Shown: positions 36,829-49,539 of the stretch, in pieces
Numbering within the stretch: the stretch's first letter is position 1
How the letters are laid out: every line of letters starts with the position of its first letter
Origin: Dioscorea cayenensis subsp. rotundata
Lineage: Eukaryota > Streptophyta > Magnoliopsida > Dioscoreales > Dioscoreaceae
Length of the DNA: 64,000 bases
Direction: 5' to 3'
NCBI RefSeq assembly: GCF_009730915.1
Contig: NW_024086423.1
Location: 62,001-126,000 of the forward strand
The notes under the pieces: generated by a model
Seen by the model: only the letters and a program-made list of their open reading frames with translations
What the model was told of the DNA's origin: nothing
The model's database searches: none
Translations under genes and position numbers: made by a program

Positions 36829-37655
36829 ATGGCCTCAACACCATCTCCTTCCTTCTCCTCCACTCTTCCTCCACTCAAAACCCACACCAACTCATCCAAA
36901 CCTAAAAAACCCCACCGTCACCTTCAACTCTTTGCTGCATCATCATCATCACCAACCTCTGAACCTTCACCCAAGCAACCAAAACGCACACCCGGTGTTG
37001 ACACCAGAATCCACTGGGACAACCAAGAAGAAGGCTGGCTCGGTAAAAAGTCCAAGCCTCAAAACCCAAAAAAAAGTCAAACTCAAACTCAAACCAAACA
37101 ATATCTTGGTGAACATTTTGCTGATCTTATCAACAATTCCTCAGCCACTCACTATCAGTACACTCTCTTCCCTCCCTCTCTTTATCTTTATATTAATTAC
37201 TTATAAACTAACTTTTGTTTTTATCATTATATAGATTCTTGGGAGTAACGCCAGAAGCAGACGTAGAAGAGATAAAAGCAGCATACAGAAAACTATCAAA
37301 AGAGTACCATCCAGACACCACAACACTTCCATTGAAGACTGCTTCTGAGAAGTTCATGAGACTTAGAGAAGCTTACAATGTGCTTAGCAATGAAACTAGC
37401 CGGAGGTTCTATGACTGGACTTTGGCTCAGGAGGAAGAGAGCCGGAGAGAAGAGAGGATGAGGATGAACCTGGAAGATCCTTATAGACAAGATATAAAAA
37501 ACAGAGTTCCTGTGCCTGATATGGTTGATAGACTTGGTGGGAAGAATATGGAGCTCAGTGACCAAGCTTACACTGCTCTCACTATTGATATTTTCATTAT
37601 CTTCTTTTGTGTTTGTTGCTTTGTTTATGTTGCTTTCTTCAAAGAACAGTACTGA
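36829..37655 (+). CDS. NdhT: NdhT/CRRJ, J-domain subunit of the chloroplast NDH complex
   Basis: Exons 36829-37157 and 37235-37655; 249 aa. The Ser/Pro-rich N-terminus (to about residue 45) is a transit peptide. Conserved pieces follow: VDTRIHWDNQEEGWLG, HYQFLGVTPEADVEEIKAAY, a J domain (about 110-175) with the intact HPD motif in LSKEYHPDTTTLPLKTASEK, then RRFYDWTLAQE, VPDMVDRLGGKNMELSDQA and one C-terminal membrane segment (about 224-245). NdhT is part of the ferredoxin-binding subcomplex for NDH-dependent cyclic electron flow around PSI. The frame is open upstream of the chosen ATG but lacks a better start. Confidence 0.93.
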
Positions 37656-37952
37656 GTTTGTGTGTTTTCTATGTGGCTCTGTTTTTTTTTTCCTCTGTTT
37701 TCCTTTGTGAATTCTACAAGATTGGATACAAAAAAACCAAGTATAGTGTGTATGTTTATAGACAATTTAGAGGCTCAATGAAATGTCTTTTGATTCTGTA
37801 TTATTGTTGTTATTGTTGCTTGTGATATGCAAATGATAATTCTAAAATTCTTGTTGAAATTTTTTAAAAAAATTGAATGTGAGAAGAGAAAAAAAGTTTT
37901 TTTAGTAAAACAGAGTATCAATCACCAAGAAAACCAACATATTTAACATGAA
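37656..37952. other. Convergent 3' regions of NdhT and the GH9 gene
   Basis: About 300 bp separates the two converging stop codons; it holds both 3' UTRs. Confidence 0.5.
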
Positions 37953-38621
37953 CTAAGAAATATTAGCAAACATTGCATCTCTATCTATTCTACTTGTTGT
38001 GCTACTAGGATGATCAAGAAGACCTATAAGGGCGGCAACTAGGCCGGCATTGCTAGCAATGCTAGGCTCGGTGTACTCCGGCCGGTTCCGGTCATCAGAG
38101 AAGCCATCTTCTTTGTCTGGACCTCTCACCATTGCTCCAAGAAGCACATTAGGATTAGCCTCTTTAGAGTCTCTCCATCTCTTGCCTTCCACACAACCAT
38201 ACTGTTTTCCATCCCATGGTATTGATGCTCCTCTATGGTACACTTGCTTTGGATATTCACTACCAACTCCCACAACATAGCTCATTTTCATTGGATTGTT
38301 CCCCAGTATGTAATTCATCTGATCAAATACTTCATGTATATATGTATAAGTCAATTTGTCTAGCTAGAAGTTATACAAAAGTATATACTTACATGTATGG
38401 AATGTACTTGCCTGTGATTCAGCAAAGTTTTGAAGATCATCCAGTGAATATAAATCATCACCACAAGCTCCACCTTCAATTTTGATGCTGTCTAAGTAAT
38501 CACTGTAGATTTTGGTTAGGAATGCTGCAGTTGAAGCAAGCTCCAATGATGTGCTGCTATTTGGCTTTAAAAGTATCAATCCAGCTGCATTAAACCAAGT
38601 GTTATATTGATTATAACAAGA

Positions 38622-38656
<35 letters not shown>

Positions 38657-40247
38657 AAGAGAGGAGAATTATTGATTACCAGGAGTCATACTGAACTTTT
38701 CAGGAGCAGAGAGGTAAGAACACATTAGATTGTTAGTTAATTCAGAGCATTTTGTTAGAACTGTGGTATAAGGAAAACCAGGATCAAGTAGATATCTCAG
38801 TCTTGTCATCAAAACCTGCAGAATTAGTATCAAACATTATATATAAAGTACTCATCCATGCATAATTAATTCCTTGATTGAAGTGATAAAAATTAGTTTT
38901 ATGAAATTACTGCAATGGCTGCAAGCTTGTTATTCCAGTAAAAAACACCATGATCAGGCACAAGCTCTTCAATCAATGCCGAATCGAAGCTGTCGGTAGC
39001 ATACCCGAGATATGAACGGTCCCCGGTGGCGAAGAACAACCATGTAGCTCCCCACACAAGCTCATCTAAGTAACCAGAGGAATTGTAGTAATTGCTAGCT
39101 TCACCACCACAAGCTACATCCATGGTATATGTTTGTTTCTTTCCACTGTTTTTAGCCAAATTGAACAAGCTCTCAGAGGCTTGAATCAATTTTAAGGAGT
39201 ATGATTTCCTGTCAGTAAAAACCAGAGATGCAGCTGCTAATGCTGCAGCAATCTCTCCTGCAAGATCAGTAGCTGAAGCTCCACAGACTGAAACAGGACG
39301 AGCATACTTCATGTCTTCTGGTCTTTGCCAGCAACTCATATCATTTTCTGAACTTGAGCTAATGTTTGCACTCCCAACCTAATCAAACAAAACAGAAATA
39401 ATCAAAACCATATATTTATATATAGATAAATATTTATATAAATTCTTGCTCTTGTGTTATTGTTTATTTAATACCTGAGAATATATTAAGTTTGGAGTTG
39501 CAGTAGAATTGGATGGAACAAAGAGCTTGAGAAGATAATCAGTTCCCCATTTGATGATATCTTTGACATGTTCAAGCTCATTCATGGCTTCATACTTTTC
39601 ATGATACTCAATCACAGTCCAACTAAGAAGTGTGATGGTGTAAGCTGTGGGAAAGCTGAACTTAACATTGTTGCCGGAGTCATAAAAACCTCCGACAAGA
39701 CTAGCGTTTATCTGTCGGTAATGCCCGTCTTGCAAACCGGAATCTCCCCGGAACTTCACCAAGCTGTTGTTTATTTGTCCAGCTACAAATTCATAGAAAG
39801 AAAGAACAAAATAAATCAAATAAACCAAACATATATACAAATATATATAATTCTATGGATGAATTGATATTTGATGATTGAATTACACTTCTGAGCATCA
39901 AAAAACAAAAGAGCTTGTTTGAGAGTGAAAGGCAAGTTGGTTGAAGGGAGAGAGTCATGGTGTTTGTGAGGCAAGAAGGAGAGGAGAAGAACAAGGAAGA
40001 TGATGGTGAGGAGAAGAGCAATGAAGATATAAAGGAAACGTTTGAAGTGAGACTTATCAGTTATAGTGAGATTGAAAGTGAAGGATTTGGAGTAGAGTGA
40101 AGAAGTAGTAGTGAAGTGATCATCATTGTGTGAAGAAGTTGGGAGGAGGTTGTAGTCAAGTTCAATGGAGTTCCAACGGTTGCCGGAGGGAAGAAGACGG
40201 CCGGCGCCATGGACGGTGTGGATGAAGAGATCAGTGTTGTCATCCAT
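37953..40247 (-). CDS. Membrane-anchored GH9 endoglucanase, KORRIGAN-type (class A)
   Basis: Minus strand, six exons: 39887-40247, 39475-39782, 38911-39378, 38680-38815, 38412-38584 and 37953-38318; 603 aa. A cytosolic N-tail (1-70) has KOR-like features (GAGRLLPSGNRWNSIELDYN). One membrane anchor spans about 71-93, then the GH9 domain. KOR enzymes trim glucan in cellulose synthesis. The usual YDAGD catalytic motif reads YDSGN here (D155, N158; codon 39670-39672), so the residue aligned to the catalytic base is Asn. The acid Glu region (DRNRPEYTEPSIASNAGLV) is retained, and VHHRGAS reads VYHRGAS. Intron 5 needs a GC donor (CAG/GCAAGT) to keep phase. It may be a low-activity or non-catalytic paralogue; I cannot tell whether the change is typical of a subfamily. 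Confidence 0.92.
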
Positions 40248-40536
40248 GTTTGGTGTGAGAAGGAAGTGTGTGTTTGATGAGCTGAAATGAAGGTGAAATT
40301 AACTAGATAGAGACATGTTTTGTTCATGAGTATTTGGTTTGGTTGGAAGTTTTGAGAGAACAAAACAGACATCACCAGCTACTTCTTGAATTTCGACCAA
40401 ATGGTTTTGAATTTTAGCTCTGTGTAAAATAATATCATGTATATATTGAAACATTAACTTTATATTTATATATGTTTTTGAGGTGATTTGTCGGTATCTC
40501 ATAATATATACATATATATAATTTTTAACTATAAAT
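40248..40536. other. Upstream region of the GH9 gene
   Basis: Minus-strand leader and promoter. TTTATA-rich sequence near 40459-40470 could supply a minus-strand TATA box, but this is weak. Confidence 0.35.
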
Positions 40537-40917
40537 ACATAGAGGATGAGTGGCAGAACCATTAGATTTCAATCCAATGGTTCTTTTGAATAAACTTTAA
40601 AAACAATGTATATAATACTACTCATTTTTATTTCTCTATTTTTTTATTTTTTTGCAAACTGTCTGTGTTCATAAAGGACGTAATGTTATAATGTCTGCAA
40701 AGAACATATATATTATTTTTTAAGCATAAAAACAGAGAGGGCGGGTCACAGAACTGTTAGATTTCAATCCAATAGTTCCATTGAATGAACTTTAAAAACA
40801 ATGTATATAATACTATTCATTTTTATTTTTTTATTTCTCTATTTATTTATATTTGTAAACTATCTGTGTTCATAAAGGATGTAACGTTATAATATCCACA
40901 AAGAGCGTAACGCCATA
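40537..40917. repeat. Tandem duplication of a ~190-bp unit
   Basis: The block with TTAGATTTCAATCCAAT, AACTTTAAAAACAATGTATA and TCTGTGTTCATAAAGGA occurs at about 40537-40712 and again at about 40728-40917, with scattered substitutions. Confidence 0.85.
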
Positions 40918-41310
40918 TATATATATATATATATATAATAAGAAGAGAAGGACATGTTGGTGTGAACGTTTGGGCGATGATTGCAATGGGTTTGATGAGG
41001 CTTGCTATGTGAATTTTTTTGGGAGGTTGTAGTTGTTGGTTAATGTTTATAGAAGTAGGTTTTTCTGTTTGGTTTCTTGGAAAAATTTTAGGTTGGTTTG
41101 AATTATGTTATATAGTGTTAGGAATAATCACTTGGGATTAAAACTGAAGTTAATTTAACTTTTCTTTTTGGCCGATTGACTTAATAAATAAATTATAAAT
41201 AGTTTTTTCTAATTTTTAGAAGTCATTGATTTTAGTGTTTTTTTGGGAAAACAACTTCTAAATGTTCATGACTTGGAACTTGTTTGTTAGCCAACCCCAT
41301 GAAAAAACAC
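40918..41310. other. Spacer with no recognised feature
   Basis: AT-rich; begins with a TA microsatellite (about 40914-40937). No gene or clear repeat ends. Confidence 0.4.
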
Positions 41311-41482
41311 TTCATCCCCCCTAGTTTTGGAACTAGGGAATACCCTGGTTCCAACCTATTAAACTTTGACACATGCCCACAATCACAATAGAAAAAATAT
41401 AATAACATCACATAAGACACGTGTCAGAATATAATAGGCTGGAACCAGTGTATTCTCTGGTTCTAGAACCAGGAGAAATGAA
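41311..41482. mobile_element. MITE with ~65-bp terminal inverted repeats
   Basis: The left arm (TTCATCCCCCCTAGTTTTGG..., to TTTGACACATG) matches the reverse complement of the right arm (TTCATTTCTCCTGGTTCTAG..., to TTCTGACACGTG) over about 65 bp, at roughly three in four positions. Only ~40 bp lie between, so the element could fold into one long hairpin. No target-site duplication is obvious, so the family is unassigned. Confidence 0.7.
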
Positions 41483-41740
41483 CTCTTAAAGATAAAATAT
41501 AATATGAAATATATATGAATAAATTAAGCTGAAGGATTTATACCCAGTCGCATTATCTCCATTGTAAAAAGTGTTATGAGAAGTTCAAATTTTTTGTTCA
41601 AGTTCTCTTAGACGTAACAATAATAATGGGTTTTCGGTTGAATGAGTAGATTTGCAGCCCAAACCTCCCATCACCAAGCACTTAGGCTGGATGATCAATT
41701 TTGACGTGTGTGTAGACCCTTGATTGCATTTATTGCTTTT

Positions 41741-41741
41741 T

Positions 41742-41785
<44 letters not shown>

Positions 41786-41826
41786 ATTATAGATTAAAAT
41801 AAAAACATTATTATTATTATTATTAT
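41741..41826. repeat. (TA)n and (ATT)n microsatellites
   Basis: A TA run at about 41741-41780 and an ATT run at about 41806-41826. Confidence 0.9.
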
Positions 41827-42157
41827 TTTGGCTAATATGTAGTAAACACTCTCCATTTAACGGATTGTCAAAGAGACTAATAGGTACGGAGGTGCATTAG
41901 TTACGATGGTTTACAGACTTTTTTGACAAATCCTCTTATTATGTAACTCTAAAAAGGTGAAATTACTGTTTTTTCCCACAAGTGGTTCACACTCAGGCTC
42001 ATGAATAGTACTGGAACCAAATATACATTGCATGAACGATACATGATCAATATTGCCGAGGGAAGTATTTAAACCCTTACCTTCCCCCTTCCACTCAAGT
42101 GTTATACTATTAGGCTATTCAATGGTCGACTAAAAAAACATTATTTTTAGAAAATAC

Positions 42158-42560
42158 TCCCTAAATTCTTAAATATAAGTAATTTTAAGATTTTTTTTAA
42201 ATAGTTGCCATTTTATAATTTCAAGATTATATTTATTTATTTTTTAAGATTTTAAATTATATCAAATAAAAGAGTGATATTCATGGTTCCAATATATAGG
42301 TAGTTTAATGATTTGGTTTATTTTTATTTTAAATTTTAAAAATTTTAATATAATTCTTAATTCTTAATTCTTATACAAGATGGTTAAATGACTTGTAATT
42401 TAGAATGGAGGTCATTGTAATTGTAAATGAAGAAGAAGTCATCTCTTGATATTATAAGTCCTAATCCAATACCACTAAACTAAGCACTAAATTACATGGA
42501 ATAATTTAATTTATTTTAAAATTAAAATAAATACAATTGTTCATCAAACATACGGAGTAC
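42158..42560. mobile_element. Probable Stowaway-like MITE
   Basis: The left end TACTCCCTAAATTC and right end CGGAGTACA are inverted, with flanking TA as in Tc1/mariner MITEs. The interior is AT-rich and non-coding. The ends are weakly matched beyond the first 8 bases. Confidence 0.45.
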
Positions 42561-43700
42561 ATGATAATAATAAAAAAAAAGCCTAAAGTTTCATTCAAAG
42601 CATCATCTCAACAGTTGATAGATGTGCGTCTGAGAATGCGTTCATAGTTGTACAATTTCCGAGACAAATTGGAACTAAAATGATTTTTTTAATTATTTTT
42701 TTATCTTGAAAAATTAAAGTTCCATTCAAAGCATCATATCAATGGTCATTCTTGGGAAACGTTTACACACAACAAGAATGATCCATGATGAAACAATGAA
42801 AATAAATTATGCATTCAATATTTAAAAATAAAAATAAAAAATTATTTATTCAAATTTTTTTTTGAGTGCCAAGGAATAAAACAGAATTGAAAATTGATAA
42901 ATAGTTTTTAAGTGAATGGATAACAAAGTAATAATTTTTTTTTACAAATACAATAAAAATGTGTGCACAGAAACAATGATAGTATGTGTACCCTAATCAG
43001 ATTTTTTTATATAAAAATAAACATTTATTTTATTTTCAACTCATTTGTTTTTATAGAATTAGGAGATACTAGGAGTTTTGTAAAGAGACAGATCTGTCTC
43101 ATCAGATATTTTTTATATACAAAAATTAAAATTTATTTTATTTTTTTAAATAACTCAAAAAATTGAAAATTTAACCTATTAAATCTACCTAAATTGCAAT
43201 ATTTCATATTATCACTGTACTGTTTGGCATTATATTTTATTTGATGGGAGTTAAAAAAAAATTATTTTTTAAAAAACTGATAAGATTAACTTAAATCAGA
43301 AAGGATTACATCAGATAAACACTCAGAGTAGAATTACATTCTTGTCGACGTAGTATAAAATAAATTGCTCTACACAAGCTATACTCAACCTTGTTCGCAA
43401 ATCTAAATACAGAAGAAACATGCATAGTCTTTACCTCTTACAAAATTTGATTGCAATCCTCTAAAAAACATTCCTTGATGATATTAATTAAATAAAATAA
43501 ATTAATTATAAAAAGTTTTCAAATTAATTTGGCACATATTTTATGGTTCATATATATTTAAAAGTTTTGAAAATTTAAAATTAATTAATAATTAATTTAA
43601 CATCAATTTTTAATATAAATTAAAAAAAAGGGCTTTAATTAATTTGAAATTAATGGAAAACAAGGCTGGCATGAAGTCTCTAATGTTTCCAACTTCGGCG
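42561..43700. other. AT-rich spacer upstream of Ulp1 copy A
   Basis: Two similar TAAAGTT(T/C)CATTCAAAGCATCAT segments (about 42583 and 42716) are a short direct repeat. No gene is seen. Confidence 0.45.
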
Positions 43701-43767
43701 CAGCATTGAAAAGAGTTAAAACTCGGAAAGCTTTCTCAGTTTCTCAGAGGCATTTCAACAGTAACCA

Positions 43768-46700
43768 TGGCTGCATCTCCGGGGGAGAATCGTGGTAAGC
43801 GTTGGCACTGATCTCTTTGATTTCCTCTTCGTTTTCTGGTTTTAATTTCATTGATTTCTCCTCTAAGCTGGGATGTGTTTGATTTTATGAACTTAATGGT
43901 GTTGATCTTGTAGAAAGTTTCGGTTTTTTGTTTTTTGTTTTGTTTTCTGTGTTTTGGTTTTTAAAAACTTATCTTTGGTTGTTGTTTGGCTTTATTTTTT
44001 GTGAATTTGTTGTGAGGTTGTTGGCATTAGGGCGGAGAAAGAGGAATTTGGGAGTGGTTTTGGTTGTTTGTAGACGTGATGTTTGATTTTGATTAGACAT
44101 TGATTGGTATCACTTGTCTTGATGTTCAGCATTTGGAATGCTGTGTAGATGAATGGTGTGTTTGATTTGAGGGAGAATAGAAGAGAAGAAAGGAAAAGAA
44201 AAGGAGAGAAATTTGTTTGTCTGGGTTTGGTTGAGTGAAGAGAATGAAATTGATGGAGGGTACTTGAAGAATGGATCATTTTGATCAGAAATGAGTTCCT
44301 CTGGTTCAGAACATGTGTGGATGATGTTCTTCATTGGAAATGTTGTGTAAATGATGGGTGTGTTTGATTTTGGGGGAAATCAGAGGAGAAGAAAAGAAAA
44401 AGAATGAAATTTAACTGCCGATGATTGGTTTAGTGAGGAAAACAAAATTGATGGACAACACATGTTTTCCATACTTGTCTGATCTTTCCCTTTATTTTCT
44501 CTCAATCCTCAAAACTATGAAACAGGAGCATGGAATTAGAGTTTTATTTCTAGTTTAATAGTTCTCCTTCTAACATTTGATTTTTGCAGATATCTCTCCC
44601 TGATGATTGTGATGTTTTTCCTGCTATTTTTCTTGTTTGATTGCTGAAGGAGGATATTTAACACCAAACTTCCTTTAAAGATTTGTCTATTTTCTGTATC
44701 CACAGTGGGCATATAGGTTTGATTTGGAATGTATCGAGTGGTGGAAATTCTATTTGCTTTATAGTGACCACTTCTCATCTTTGCTTGAACGTTAAATTAG
44801 GAATGCGCATTAATGTCGCGAAGAATGGGAACTATAATTGGTTCTGACCAATCCAGCAAGGCATAACCCTTACAATAAGCAGTCATGGCGCTTATATTAA
44901 TATTTGTCTTCTTTCTCTGGTTGTAGTTATTACTCGGAGTCACACAAGGAAAGCAAAGGAGCAACTGAATAACACTGAAGATCGTCTCTCGTCCTTCTTT
45001 TATTCTCTTCCTCGCTATGGGCGATCACAAAAGCTTCGGAATAGTAGACCATCTCATTCAAATGATGAGAAGAAGCTAGACACTAATATGTTTGAGTCTT
45101 ACTTAGAGTGAGTTTCATTGGTATGAACTAGTTATGATGATGTAGCCTTATGGTGTTGGCCATCTGAAAAATCAATTCTTGCTATTGATGTAGGGATTTG
45201 TGGAACAGCATATCGGAAGAAAAGAGGAGTTCCTACACATACCTTGACTGTTTATGGTTTTCTTTGCACAAGAAAGGGTTGGCAAAGGAAAATGTGCTCA
45301 AGTGGATCAAGAAAAAGCAGATATTTTCAAGGAAATATGTTTTCATTCCTATTGTTTGCTGGTGAATATCTCTTTTATATAGAGCTTCTATTTGTCTAGG
45401 TGCCTTGACTCTATTGGTTTAATTATTTATTTAACTTCTAGGAGGCACTGGAGTCTTCTTATCTTTTGTAATTTTGGGGAGAAAAGGCCGTCAAATACCA
45501 AGAGGCCTTGTATGCTACTTCTAGATTCACTCCAACAAGCAGATCCAGGGAAACTAGAGCCGGATATAAGAAGGTCCGACATTTCTTTACATGCTATTAT
45601 GATTAGAAGACAATTTCTTGGTTCACACATCTCAAACCTTTTGTGAACTTTTGATGCTTGTGTCTCATAATTCTCAATAATATCTAGATTTACAAGCTGC
45701 ATCTCATTCTGGTTCTTCACGTAGTGTTCTGTTTGTCATCATAGAACGTGTCTCTACCTTCGGCGGTGGAACTAGAACTAAAAGTTAAGGGGTGCTGACT
45801 TCAATCCAAAAAATAATATTAAAAAAATATATTCATTTAAAATTGAGATTATAATAATTAATATTTTGAAAAATAGGGAATATGCATAATGACTATTACT
45901 ATGAGGTAGTAGTTGAATCTTTCAGCTTTGCATATTTTAAAATCCTACCAAAATGAAAACACCTGTTGTTCAATGTAGCATACCATTATATTATTTAACC
46001 ATTTATCTCCCTTCATCTCCTATCTTATTGTACAATCGAACTCGGTTTTGATAATATTCATTGCTAAAAAGGCCTTTTCAATTGATGCTATTGCCACAAG
46101 TAAGATTATAACCTATTCAATAAGGTGATAAACCAGTTGAAAAACCAAATGCTTTCGCTTTCAACTAGTTTCGCATAAAAAATTCAAAACTTCTTCTAAC
46201 ATCATAAATGCGGGTGTAAAATTGTTTGTTTAGAAATTAAAGATTTTATTTAGAAAGAAACATCATAATAAATTTTAACAAGGTGAAGTAGCCTACTATA
46301 GTAAAATCTAAAATAAAATAAATCTCACGGTGTGCAAGTCTTAATTAAGACTTGCCCCGCCCCTGTCTGCCTTCGATCCCTTGAGATAAAATGATGGAAT
46401 CACTTGATGGTGGTTTCTGATTGCCTTTTGATAAATGATGGAATCACTTGATGGTTGTTTCTTATTGTTATTATTTCTATTGTCAGCATTCATTTTGATA
46501 TTGACTGTTAATCTCTTACATTATCCTGCTTAATATGTATTCTCGAAGTTTAATACACTTGTAATCTATCAAGTGTTAATTTTGTTTTGACATAAATGCA
46601 CCCATGTATTCATATGCTGACAATATGCCGACATGCAAGTCGACGTGATGCAGAACTGCAGAAGTTCCCACGTGTGTAGGCAGACTGGCTAGTTAATTAG

Positions 46701-48341
46701 TATGTGTAAACTAATTGGTTCATTATCACTGAGAAGCCCTCCTTATCTTGTAGGAGATTTAGTAGCACATAAATTAATTAATTTTCAAACACTGACGCAG
46801 CTGGAAGGTGGATGCTGTCCGAGTGATTGCCACTAAGGCTTTAACTGCATTTATAAAGACAAACTTCCTTACTTAGCCCATTTTATTGGTCAATTTATCC
46901 TTTTTCATGGTTTTATATCAGATTTGTGTTGGACATTTATGGAGCGGAGGCAAGAAAAGAGAAGGAAGCTGTTATATCCAAAATTCCTCTGTTTATTCCA
47001 AAGGTGACTATTTTCTGCTATATATTTCTATATTTAGTGCTGTCTTCTATGAGATGGTGCAAATTTTAAGAATGTTACTTTGATAGGTGCCACAACAGAG
47101 AAATGGTGAGGAATGTGGTATCTTTGTTCTCTACTTCATATATCTGTTTGTCCAGAATGCACCTACGAGTTTCTCTCTGGATGGTTATCCATATTTTGTA
47201 AGTTAGTCTCTAATGATGAAGTGCCTATTTATCATTCTTTAGTTTAAAAATAAATTTATATTGTTAACATTGAATTTTTTTTTCTTTCCTTTTGTTCTGC
47301 AGCTCAAGGAAGATTGGTTTGCTCCAGATGACCTAGAAAGCTTTCGAAAGAAAATCCACTCTTTTGAATGTAGGTTTGAAATTCTTTAGTTACTTTTGTT
47401 TATTCTCATCTATGACTTGCATGCTACTGGTTAAAACATATGACCTACTTTAGTGAAGCAAATAATATGCTGCCACCTTGCAGCATGAAAAAGACAAAGC
47501 GAATAATCTTTTGTGACCCTTTCAACAAATAATATAAGGCCCACTTAATATTGTTTCAATTTCTGATCGTTTTTTTCCCAAAAATTAATTCCATCAACCC
47601 AAAGCTTCAACTTAACAACCATTTTATCTGTTTCCTCGAAACAGCCCAAATGCAGCCTATCAAGCTCACTCAAACTGATCCTAACTTCGGAATTCTGATA
47701 CCTTACATAAGAAAATACATATTCTGCGTTGCAACCAAATGTGTATATACACTTGCACTGTCTTGTTTGGGAACTCGACCTAACATACTTTTTCATGATT
47801 ATATTTGATGGGCAATCAGGTAGTAAGAACATTGAATCTGATACTCGTCAGCAAAGGCATTTGGGGGGATCAGATTTATATGGTCTAACCCCTGAATGCA
47901 GAGAAGCTGTTTCCTCATCTGAGTCCCAAAATGTGGTTACAAAAAAAGAATGGGCCTTGGTGCCAGGGTGAGTTTTCTCATTACTAACCTGTTTTTGATT
48001 TTCAACATAGAAAATACAGTCAGAACATGCTTTTACTTGGCCGTTTTATTTACAGACAAAATTTTTTTGACAATTGTTCATTTATAGTTTCTCGATTAGC
48101 TGTCTAAATTACCTGATGTCTATAATTTATGTTTCTATGTTATTCTTGCTTCTCTATATAATTTAGATCTACCTGCCAACCTGCCCGTTTATTATGTCAA
48201 TGCCAAAGCAGCCAAACCATAATGTCAAATGATAATTTCTATTGATACGAAAAATCAAGTTTATGCCAACACATACCATTCCACTATTAATATTCCTCTT
48301 GTTTCTGCAGGAGCAATGGAATGATCGTAGACATCCAATGA
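43768..48341 (+). CDS. Ulp1-type (C48) SUMO/ubiquitin-like protease, copy A
   Basis: Nine exons: 43768-43795, 44927-45107, 45194-45361, 45442-45573, 46922-47003, 47087-47197, 47303-47369, 47820-47967 and 48311-48341; 315 aa with all phases consistent. The catalytic set of the C48 fold is complete: H128 in RHWSLLIFCNFGE, D154 in CMLLLDSLQQAD, Q201 and C207 in VPQQRNGEECGIFVLYF. Conserved parts before the core include VLKWIKKKQIFSRKYVFIPI. Ulp1-type enzymes cut SUMO precursors or conjugates; the exact substrate is unknown. The N-terminus (about 70 residues) is basic and probably disordered. It is the best preserved member of a duplicated series (B, C and D follow downstream). Confidence 0.88.
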
Positions 48342-49026
48342 TGCACAGACTAAACTAACCTTTGTCAATATAAGCGGCAAAAGTGACAGGCATTGAATAC
48401 CCCCCTTCTTGTTCCGACCTAAGTTCGTTCGTCTCAATTAGTAGACAATCATTCAGCGTATTTGTTCGAGCGGTGAACATCGCCATTCTTTTCATGTTGT
48501 TTCCCACTGGAGTTTGTTTGTTTGTCTACAAGATCACTGATTGAATTACAGTAACAGAAGATTGAATCAACAGATAGAATACGAAACTGCCTATCCTTTT
48601 CGTTGTTAAATGTCAAATATTACTAGTACAGATTAAACATTTCTTACATGTTTGATTAATGGATTTCCAACCAGTTCATGCTGAATACTGTAATACTGTG
48701 AGACCCTTGGTTTATTGTACATTGGTCTGTAATTCCAGGATTTATATCAGAATATATGAAGCAGCACTAGCAATCAACAGCTAACTTCAATTTACATGCC
48801 TGTCTTTTGTCTGATGTGATAAACTTCAGCAGGAAAAAAGATACTCACAGCCTGTGTTTATCACTGTGACATTTTTTTTTCCAGTGATGAACAAATAAAA
48901 AATGGCCTGCTTAATTATTAAATTAGTAATAATGCTTAATTATTAATCTTGTGTGAAGATGCTAATAATGGTTGTTTATTTTGTTATTTAGGTTAAGTTT
49001 GGCTTGATGGGACAGACTATAACCTG
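48342..49026. other. 3' region of Ulp1 copy A
   Basis: 3' UTR and spacer. AAAT/TTAATTATTAA-rich sequence is near 48910-48950. No gene is seen. Confidence 0.4.
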
Positions 49027-49102
49027 TGTTGGAAATATAGTGACACATCGGTTATGTGATTGAAGTGTAATGGGTTTATATATAGGTATAGGGTTGAGCT
49101 AA
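49027..49102 (+). mobile_element. Partial LTR-like fragment
   Basis: About 75 bp beginning TGTTGGAAATATAGTGACAC match the 5' part of the solo LTR at 59398, up to GGGTTTATATATAGGTATAGGG. Only one end is kept. It sits before the first exon of Ulp1 copy B, as the complete LTR sits before copy D. Fossil. Confidence 0.6.
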
Positions 49103-49539
49103 TGCACAATTAATGCATCATAGTACCTAGCACAATGTCTTTATTTAGAAAGGCAAAATGACGTAGAGAGAATCGAGGTAAGTGTCCGTACTCATCTCTG
49201 TGATTTTTGGTTTATGTTTCCAATTTTCTCCTTTTCTCCTCTAGTGGTTGCATATATGAGTTTATTTACTTTTTTTTTATGTGGATCTTGCAAAACATTT
49301 TGATCTTTACTTTTGTATATTGTGTCTTGTGTTTATTTACTGATCTTCACTTATTTTCCTCTCTTTTTGCATATCAGTTGTGATGTTGTGCTTTAGGGCA
49401 GAAACAGAAAAAATGGAAGTGGTTTGGGCAGTGCTTTTAACTTGAAGTGTGTTTCATTTTGGTTAGAGTGTTTGTTGCTCTGGTTTAGAAGAAATATCAA
49501 TCTTCTCCATTTAGAATGTTGTATAAGCTATGAAGCATC

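Noticed and set aside
41741-41780. TA run as a structured regulatory element
   Set aside because: Simple microsatellite; several similar TA runs occur in the window.
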